Source: Cytophagales bacterium (GTDB taxonomy: Bacteria > Bacteroidota > Bacteroidia > Cytophagales > Spirosomataceae). Taken from it: a stretch of DNA of 8,612 bases. Where the stretch lies: NCBI GenBank assembly GCA_013205605.1, contig JABMMK010000220.1, positions 1 to 8,612 on the forward strand. The letters are read 5' to 3'. The notes under the pieces were generated by a model. The model was not told the DNA's origin. It saw nothing but the letters and a program-made list of their open reading frames with translations, and did no database searches. Numbering within the stretch: position 1 is the first letter of the stretch; each line of letters begins with the position of its first letter. The position numbers and the translations under genes are program-made. Positions 1 through 5,153 of this stretch are shown piece by piece.

Positions 1-768
1 CGCAGTTATGGGGTATTTGTAGACGCTACAAAAGGTAATATTTCAGCTTTAGATAAAAACCATGTTTGTTCTTCATTTACTACTTATTATAATCAAAAAG
101 TAAAAGATATTACTCGATTTGAACAATGGAAAAAGGATTTTGATTCCTTAGTCGTGGCTAATGCCGTGCCTGCTTTCAATTCGGTTCGATTGGGTGCCGA
201 TCATACACAAGGAATGGCCATAGGAAAGCCAACGCCATTTGCCTGTGTGGCCGATAATGATCTTGCGGTAGGTTTATTTATTGAGCATTTGAGTAAAAGT
301 CCAATTTGGCATAATTCAGCCGTGTTTATATTAGAGGATGATGCACAAAATGGTCCTGACCATGTGGATGCGCATCGATCAAATGCCTTGGTGGTAAGCC
401 CATACACGAAAAGAAAATTTGTGGATCATACTATGTACACGACTTCAGGCATGCTGAGGACCATGGAGCTGATTTTAGGATTGCCGCCAATGACCCAATA
501 TGATGCGGGAGCGACACCTATGTTTCGATCATTTACTTCAAAACCCGATCATACTCCTTATAAATCCTTGCCATCCAATGTTAATTTATCAGATGTAAAT
601 GTGGCTAAAACACCGGCTGCCAAGCGCTCTGAAGCCTTGGTTTTTGAGCAGGAGGATAGTAATGATGATAATTTATTTAATGACATTCTTTGGAAAGGCA
701 TTAAAGGGGAATTATCTCAATTGCCCGCGCCTAGAAGGGCTGCTTTTGTCAGGATAGTTGAGAAATAA
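1..768 (+). CDS. Phosphoesterase / alkaline phosphatase family protein, C-terminal part (5' end outside window)
   Basis: The frame is open from base 1 to a TAA at 766-768, so 255 residues of a longer protein are visible; the start lies upstream. An internal GTG at 154 should not be taken as the start, because family-like sequence continues on both sides of it. The key motif is LEDDAQNGPDHVDAHRS at visible residues 111-127, the acidic/His metal-binding block of the phosphoesterase (phospholipase C / acid phosphatase-like) family. It is followed by SPYTKRKFVDHTMY and a segment around GMLRTMELILGLPPM that is also typical. The closing stretch, with FNDILWKGIKGE and LPAPRRAAF, resembles the end of Bacteroidota proteins annotated as bifunctional YncE-like beta-propeller plus alkaline phosphatase. 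The propeller half, if present, is outside the window. The likely role is periplasmic or extracellular phosphate-ester hydrolysis; the substrate is unknown. The gene is closed by the terminator at 844-885. I am confident of the family and less so of the two-domain architecture. Confidence 0.88.
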   Translation, partial: RSYGVFVDATKGNISALDKNHVCSSFTTYYNQKVKDITRFEQWKKDFDSLVVANAVPAFNSVRLGADHTQGMAIGKPTPFACVADNDLAVGLFIEHLSKSPIWHNSAVFILEDDAQNGPDHVDAHRSNALVVSPYTKRKFVDHTMYTTSGMLRTMELILGLPPMTQYDAGATPMFRSFTSKPDHTPYKSLPSNVNLSDVNVAKTPAAKRSEALVFEQEDSNDDNLFNDILWKGIKGELSQLPAPRRAAFVRIVEK

Positions 769-843
769 TTAATCGGTAAGCAAAAATATGAGTGCCTTAA
801 TCAATGGCAATAGAAGTTTCTGGAATGATGTTATTATTATATG

Positions 844-885
844 TAAAACAAAAACCACTTCAATAAAGAAGTGGTTTTTGTTTTA
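844..885. terminator. Strong bidirectional hairpin terminator
   Basis: Left arm 845-861 and right arm 868-884 are perfect 17-base reverse complements, with an extra T-A pair at 844/885. The loop is AATAAA (862-867). The core is CCACTTC / GAAGTGG, with an A-rich 5' flank and a T-rich 3' flank, so it can act in both directions. It lies 76 bases after the phosphoesterase stop and separates that gene from the small membrane protein downstream. Confidence 0.88.
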
Positions 886-916
886 TAGACCCGATCAGAC
901 TCTTTTCAGATGTTGA

Positions 917-947
917 TTTGGTGAAAAAATGAATTTATTTCAATTTG
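917..947 (+). promoter_or_regulatory. Candidate Bacteroidota-type promoter for the 993 gene
   Basis: TTTG at 917-920 is followed after 19 bases by TCAATTTG at 940-947, one mismatch from the TAnnTTTG consensus. The spacing is as expected for Bacteroidota sigma factors. It sits just after a terminator and about 45 bases ahead of the ATG at 993. In AT-rich DNA such matches arise by chance, so this is only a candidate. Confidence 0.33.
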
Positions 948-992
948 TCAAGGAACTCAGGTTTGTATAAATTAGCGTATTCAATATTTGAT

Positions 993-1193
993 ATGAAAAA
1001 AAATACAAAACTAAAATGGTTACTTCAATCGGCTGGAGGCTTAATTTTAACGGGTGCCGGCTTATCTTTGGCTATTGACGCTGGAATTTCAAAAATGCAA
1101 GGAGGGGAATGGTTTTGGTATGGTACGGGGGCCCTCGTCGTATTCCAAGCAGGCTTATGTTGCTTGATTGATTCCGTTCGATATAAAAATTGA
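993..1193 (+). CDS. Small two-span membrane protein, unknown function
   Basis: This encodes 66 residues starting at ATG 993 (MKKNTKLKW). The frame also contains an upstream TTG at 945, but the ATG gives a natural positive N-terminus followed at once by a membrane segment. Two hydrophobic stretches are visible: about residues 10-30 (WLLQSAGGLILTGAGLSLAI) and about 39-60 (WFWYGTGALVVFQAGLCCLI). They are joined by a short polar turn containing KMQGGE, and the tail is DSVRYKN. The Gly-rich first helix and the aromatic start of the second suggest a tightly packed helical hairpin in the inner membrane. It resembles short, uncharacterised membrane proteins of Bacteroidota, but I cannot name a family. 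There is no good ribosome binding site, which is usual in this phylum. The ceramidase-like gene starts 68 bases downstream on the same strand with no obvious terminator between, so the two could share a transcript. Confidence 0.72.
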   Translation: MKKNTKLKWLLQSAGGLILTGAGLSLAIDAGISKMQGGEWFWYGTGALVVFQAGLCCLIDSVRYKN

Positions 1194-1261
1194 TTGGTGT
1201 TTTTCACTGATCAAAATGTTTTAAATTGGGCTGGGAAATAAGCTTTAATTCAAATTCCTTT

Positions 1262-2668
1262 ATGAAAAAAAGTAGAAGGATTACGCTTGTTTTTGCAAGC
1301 ATATTAGGTAGCATTTGTATTATGCTATCTTTTTTAATTTCGTGTCGGGTTGATCACACCCCTTATTTTAAAACGAGTTACTATCAAAAGACCGAAACCA
1401 GGTTGGACAGCCTAACGAAAAAACGTACGATAAGTACTGATTTCGTTGAAGCAGGATTTTCCAAAGTGAGTATTACGCCGAGTGTTGGGAATTCGAAGGA
1501 TAGCGTCGAGGTGGGCCAATTTAAAGAGGCACCCTTAGCAGGTTTTGGTTCGCGCAAGGGAAAAAGTGCCACGGGTACGCATGATAGCATTTTCGTGAAA
1601 GCGGCCGCGATTAAAGTGGGTAAACAATTAGTTGTAATTGTGGGAGCAGACATTTTAATTATGCCCCCTAATATTATTGACGAAGTAACTTTATTGCTCG
1701 AAAAGAAAGGGATTCAGCGTAGCCAAGTATTTTATTCGGCATCGCATACACACTCAAGTATTGGGGCTTGGGGTCCTGGATTCATTGGCGAACAATTTGC
1801 TGGAAAAGCAAATCCACACATAAATCTATGGATTGTGCAGCAAATCGCTCAGGCCGTCACCTCAGCAATCTCCGATCTTAAACCTGCTTGGATTGGGAAT
1901 GGGTATTTTAATGCGGCTCCTTATACCCGCAATAGGCTCATCGGCGAGACGGGGACCAAAAACAACGATTTCAATTTTATTTCAATTCAGCAAAAAGCGG
2001 GTCGAAAGGCTGTGATTGGCTCTTTTGGGGCCCATGCCACGACCATTGGCGCGGATAATATGCAATTCAGTGCCGATTATCCGGGCTATTGGCAACGAAA
2101 AATGGAACAGGGGTCTGTGGACCTTGCCATCTTCTGTGGAGGCTCTGTTGGCAGCCAAAGTCCATCTGGGGAAGGAAAAGGATTTGAAAAGCCTAAAAAA
2201 ATAGGGGAATCGCTGGCCGATAGCCTTGAGATTCACTTAGCTAAGGTGGAGCTAAAAGATAAAATTGACATGTCGGCGATGAGTTTGAAAATGGACTTGC
2301 CAGATTATAACATTCGGTTGACGACCAACATGCATTTCTCCACTTGGCTCAGTAAAAAATTAATGCCATTGCCCGAAAATGTATATTTGCAAGTCATTAA
2401 AATAGGAAATCTTATTTGGTTGACTACACCATGTGACTTTAGTGGGGAGTTTGCGCGCCAACTAAAAGACGCGTTGGCCACCAAAGGGTTTAATGCAAAT
2501 GTCACTAGTTTTAATGGGAGTTATGTGGGCTATATTATTCCCGGGAAATACTTTTACTTGGATGCCTATGAACCGAAAACGATGGGTTGGTTTGGACCTA
2601 ATATGGGGGAATATACCTTTGAGTTGCTCCGACATTTATCTGAAATAATCACACAGCCTGTTCAATAA
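1262..2668 (+). CDS. Neutral/alkaline ceramidase-like lipoprotein (N-terminal ceramidase domain)
   Basis: This encodes 468 residues from ATG 1262; a TTG at 1226 would add 12 unconvincing residues. The N-terminus MKKSRR plus a hydrophobic run ending LISC (Cys28) looks like a lipoprotein signal, implying envelope anchoring. The neutral-ceramidase fold is supported by several blocks in order: EAGFSKVSITPSVG, then LAGFGSRKG, then GADILIMPPNI. SASHTHSSIGAWGPG follows, with His162 and His164, where the family has its HTHS zinc/catalytic motif. Then come GAHATTIGADN (His258, second zinc His), FSADYPG, and GGSVGSQSP, whose Ser300 before Pro matches the nucleophile-type Ser-Pro site. Last are TPCDFSGEF (Asp392) and NGSYVGYIIP (Tyr421, Tyr424) near a YEP. 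Family members cleave the N-acyl bond of ceramides. At 468 residues it lacks the C-terminal immunoglobulin-like domain of classical ceramidases of about 650 residues, as do many environmental relatives. The substrate is therefore open; a related amidase or esterase role is possible. Confidence 0.85.
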   Translation: MKKSRRITLVFASILGSICIMLSFLISCRVDHTPYFKTSYYQKTETRLDSLTKKRTISTDFVEAGFSKVSITPSVGNSKDSVEVGQFKEAPLAGFGSRKGKSATGTHDSIFVKAAAIKVGKQLVVIVGADILIMPPNIIDEVTLLLEKKGIQRSQVFYSASHTHSSIGAWGPGFIGEQFAGKANPHINLWIVQQIAQAVTSAISDLKPAWIGNGYFNAAPYTRNRLIGETGTKNNDFNFISIQQKAGRKAVIGSFGAHATTIGADNMQFSADYPGYWQRKMEQGSVDLAIFCGGSVGSQSPSGEGKGFEKPKKIGESLADSLEIHLAKVELKDKIDMSAMSLKMDLPDYNIRLTTNMHFSTWLSKKLMPLPENVYLQVIKIGNLIWLTTPCDFSGEFARQLKDALATKGFNANVTSFNGSYVGYIIPGKYFYLDAYEPKTMGWFGPNMGEYTFELLRHLSEIITQPVQ

Positions 2669-2810
2669 ATTGCTTCTGCGTTGGATTAAATTTTCACTTC
2701 TTGGAATCTTGGGACTGGGGATTATTTTTTTATCTTACCATGTTTTTATTTGAAATTAAAAGAGAAATATTTAGAATTGAAAGAAATACGATTTAGATAA
2801 ATAATTAAAT

Positions 2811-4658
2811 ATGAAAAAGGTAATTATTAGCATCATCATCAGTGTGTTTTTCTCTTTTGGACTATATTCCAAGGATATTTTCGTTTCACCCAAAGGGAAT
2901 AATCAAAACCCAGGGACGAAGGAAAAACCCATTCAAAGTCTATTAATGGCTAAACAAATGGCCTATGATTTATTGAAATCGGGGCAGCATAAAAATGTGA
3001 CCATTTGGCTTGCTGATGGGATTCACACCATCGCAAAACCACTTGTTTTCGAACCTTTTGAATCAAGTTTACCTAATTCTTCTTTAGCTTTCAAATCTTT
3101 GCAAGGAACTAAACCTGTTATTTCAGGTGGACTTAAGCTTTCCAATTGGTCAAAAAGACAAGACGGTTTTTGGACTTGTAAATTGTCCGATATTGCCCCT
3201 GGATTGCAAAATGTTCGAGAGTTATTTGTGAATGGCAAAAGAGCTTCTCGCGCACGATTCCCTAATAATGATTTTCTACGCGTTAAAAAAGCGGGGGAAG
3301 ATAAACGAACAAATTTCTATTTTGAGAAAGGCGATTTTCCGATTCCTTCCAAGTCCAAGAATGTCGAATTAGTTTTTATGCATGATTGGTCCATCACGCG
3401 AATAGGCGTCAAGGAAATTAATGCAGATGCTAACCAATTAATTGCTGTTGATAATATTGGTGCGAAAAGTCCAAGTTTTTTCACCATTGACAATTGGGAG
3501 CCCCATCCTCGTTACTTTTTGGAAAATGCGCTTGAATTTATTGATTTAGATTTTGAGTGGGTTTTCTTGCCGGAAACAAGAGAAATTGTTATCCATTTGC
3601 CAAAAAATACAGTTCCATCGAAATTTAACATCGTCACACCACTTTCTGAAGGTTTGGTTTCTTTGGTTGGGAAAGAGGATAAGCCCATTAAAAATATTCA
3701 ATTCGAAGGTATTACGTTTCAACATGCTAAATGGAGCATTCCCACTGGTGGGTATTGTGGTATTCAAGCTACTTTTTATGATCAAAGGAGGGAAAATAAT
3801 GAATGGAATTGGAATTCAATTCCTGGGGCTGTCTCAGCCATTTGGAGTGATGGACTTGTTTTTTCAAATTGTAGTTTTAAAAATTTAGGAGGGACAGGCC
3901 TTTTATTGGGCGCAGGTTGTCGCCGCTCAATGATTAAAAATTCAGAATTTGATGATATTTCTGGTAATGGGATTATGATTGGTGAGGGTCAAGATCGGCA
4001 GAAAAATGGTACAAATTGGTATAAAAGTGCTCCAGAACAAGTTGCTTCTGAAAATACAATTGAGAATTGTAGGATTAATAATTGTGGTAGTCAATTTTAT
4101 TGTGCCGTTGGCATATGGGCTGGATTGACTTCAAAAACAACCATTAAAAATAATGAAATCTCTAATCTCCCTTATACAGGAATATCGATTGGTTGGATGT
4201 GGAGTACGGAAACTACACCTTGTCAGGAAAATATCATTGATGGAAATCATATTCATCATATTATGAACGCGTTGAGTGATGGAGGAGGTATTTATATGCT
4301 TGGCCTTCAGCCACGAAGCAAACTAATTAATAATCACATTCATGATGTTAAGAAAAATGCGGGAAGCGCTGAAAGTAATGGTATGTTTTTGGATGAAGGG
4401 ATCACGGATGTTCGAGTCGAAAATAATTTAATTTATAATATTGCTAAATCGCCTATTCGATTTCATAAAGCCACTAAAAATCTTGTTCAAGGGAATTATT
4501 TATTTTGCCAAGAAAGTAATCCTCCCATTCGATACAATCGAACGCAAGAGCAGGATATTGAAAAAGTTAATAATGAGGTGCTTGTTAAGGGCCAACTAGG
4601 TTACGATGAAGTTTTAAAAATAGCCATAAGTCAGTTTTCAACCAAAGCTAAAAAGTAA
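2811..4658 (+). CDS. Secreted right-handed beta-helix protein, GH141-like candidate glycosidase
   Basis: This encodes 615 residues from ATG 2811. The N-terminus MKKVIISIIISVFFSFGLYS is a signal peptide with probable cleavage around residues 20-21. KDIFVSPKGNNQNPGTKEKP follows, the DUF1565-like opening of many secreted beta-helix proteins. Next come LADGIHTIAKPLVF, PVISGGLKLSNW, and a segment with RELFVNGKRASRARFPN (about residues 137-153), the pattern of GH141-type proteins. From about residue 290 on there are repeating coils (for example IKNIQFEGITFQHA, IENCRINNCGSQ, TIKNNEISNL, LINNHIHDV, VENNLIYNI) that form a right-handed parallel beta-helix. Two acids in conserved-looking contexts, Asp490 in DGGGIYMLG and Asp528 in FLDEG, are the best active-site candidates. 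Characterised GH141 members include a rhamnogalacturonan-II alpha-L-fucosidase and a xylanase, so linkage specificity cannot be read from this sequence. No SusC/SusD partner is nearby. The gene looks more AT-rich than the ceramidase-like and oxidoreductase genes around it. Confidence 0.82.
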   Translation: MKKVIISIIISVFFSFGLYSKDIFVSPKGNNQNPGTKEKPIQSLLMAKQMAYDLLKSGQHKNVTIWLADGIHTIAKPLVFEPFESSLPNSSLAFKSLQGTKPVISGGLKLSNWSKRQDGFWTCKLSDIAPGLQNVRELFVNGKRASRARFPNNDFLRVKKAGEDKRTNFYFEKGDFPIPSKSKNVELVFMHDWSITRIGVKEINADANQLIAVDNIGAKSPSFFTIDNWEPHPRYFLENALEFIDLDFEWVFLPETREIVIHLPKNTVPSKFNIVTPLSEGLVSLVGKEDKPIKNIQFEGITFQHAKWSIPTGGYCGIQATFYDQRRENNEWNWNSIPGAVSAIWSDGLVFSNCSFKNLGGTGLLLGAGCRRSMIKNSEFDDISGNGIMIGEGQDRQKNGTNWYKSAPEQVASENTIENCRINNCGSQFYCAVGIWAGLTSKTTIKNNEISNLPYTGISIGWMWSTETTPCQENIIDGNHIHHIMNALSDGGGIYMLGLQPRSKLINNHIHDVKKNAGSAESNGMFLDEGITDVRVENNLIYNIAKSPIRFHKATKNLVQGNYLFCQESNPPIRYNRTQEQDIEKVNNEVLVKGQLGYDEVLKIAISQFSTKAKK

Positions 4659-4701
4659 TTACCTGGTGACTTTTAAAAAAGGCTAATTGGGTTTGTGAAA
4701 T

Positions 4702-5010
4702 TCAGTCAAAACCGCTGATAATAGTAATTATCCTTTTTTTTTGCTTTACTCCATGCTCGAAAATTTCTTGGTATTCTAGCGCATCGTTTTTGCCATATCT
4801 GACCCATGGGCCGTGTTTCTGTCCTCCTTTAAAATTGCCCACTTGCCATAGTTGGCCTGTCTCGCGGTAAAAAATCCATTCGCCTTCCATCAATTCATGA
4901 ACGGATTTTCCTTTGGCTTTTATTTTCCCATTCTTGAAATAATAAGTTAATTGGTCTCCCGATTGCTCATGTGTTTTTTGGCCGTTTGAATAGGTTTTGT
5001 TTTTCATCAT
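4702..5010 (-). CDS. MORN-repeat-variant (YwqK-like) small protein
   Basis: This encodes 102 residues read from ATG 5010; a second ATG follows at 5007 and either could be used. The middle of the protein carries short tandem beta-hairpin repeats of the MORN_2 type. The first unit begins YFKNGKIKAKGK (about residues 24-35) and runs to GEWIFY. The second reads YRETGQLWQVGNFKGGQKHG (48-67) followed by PWVRY. A degenerate third covers about 79-88 (EYQEIFEHGV). Such proteins are often labelled toxin-antitoxin system YwqK family antitoxin, but that label is weakly founded and no toxin-like gene sits next to it. There is no signal peptide, so it is probably cytoplasmic. The Lys-rich tail KQKKRIITIISGFD is read through a run of nine A, which makes the exact C-terminus sensitive to a one-base error. 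The gene lies downstream of the oxidoreductase on the same strand, but a terminator intervenes and a separate promoter is plausible. Confidence 0.75.
   Translation of the reverse strand: MMKNKTYSNGQKTHEQSGDQLTYYFKNGKIKAKGKSVHELMEGEWIFYRETGQLWQVGNFKGGQKHGPWVRYGKNDALEYQEIFEHGVKQKKRIITIISGFD
4717..4742 (+). terminator. Weak candidate terminator for the beta-helix gene
   Basis: GATAAT (4717-4722), loop AGTA, ATTATC (4727-4732), C, then nine T (4734-4742). The T-run is convincing but the stem has only six pairs, one of them G-C. It lies inside the 3' end of the opposing YwqK-like gene, as happens between convergent genes. No better terminator is visible in the 58 bases after the beta-helix stop. 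Confidence 0.33.
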
Positions 5011-5060
5011 CGTGATGGGTCAATGCCCATGTTGTTTCAAATCCTGAGAAAATATTGTGG

Positions 5061-5093
5061 CAAATAGATTCCTTCTTATGGCTTACAATCAAA
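5061..5093 (-). promoter_or_regulatory. Candidate promoter of the YwqK-like gene
   Basis: On the minus strand TTTG (5093-5090) is followed after 21 bases by TCTATTTG (5068-5061), one mismatch from TAnnTTTG. The predicted leader to ATG 5010 is about 45 bases. The TTTG falls in the T-run of the upstream terminator, so the terminator tail and the promoter would share bases. It is plausible because the gene sits behind a terminator, but it is unproven. Confidence 0.35.
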
Positions 5094-5140
5094 AACGTTT
5101 AGGCAAATGGGCGTTTAAACTGCCCATCTACCTAAACGTT
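5091..5140 (-). terminator. Two-part hairpin terminator of the Gfo/Idh/MocA gene
   Basis: Outer arms AACGTTTAGG (5094-5103) and CCTAAACGTT (5131-5140) pair perfectly over 10 bases. After a small internal loop (CAA / CTA), inner arms ATGGGC (5107-5112) and GCCCAT (5122-5127) pair over six. The apical loop contains GTTTAAAC. On the minus strand the stem runs straight into a TTTTT tract, giving a good rho-independent terminator 14 bases after the oxidoreductase stop. On the plus strand there is no T-run after the stem. Confidence 0.85.
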
Positions 5141-5153
5141 CTTCAAAATGTAA

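Noticed and set aside
788..916. A 42-codon frame after the phosphoesterase gene
   Set aside because: It runs straight through the perfect terminator hairpin, has no ribosome binding site, and its translation resembles no protein.
945..992. TTG start for the small membrane protein
   Set aside because: The TTG sits inside the candidate -7 promoter element, and the ATG at 993 gives a better N-terminus.
1226..1261. TTG extension of the ceramidase-like gene
   Set aside because: It adds 12 polar residues ahead of a complete lipoprotein signal that begins at ATG 1262.
2749..2774. Possible promoter (TTTG then TATTTAG) for the beta-helix gene
   Set aside because: The -7 match is too poor and the spacer too short to support a call in such AT-rich sequence.
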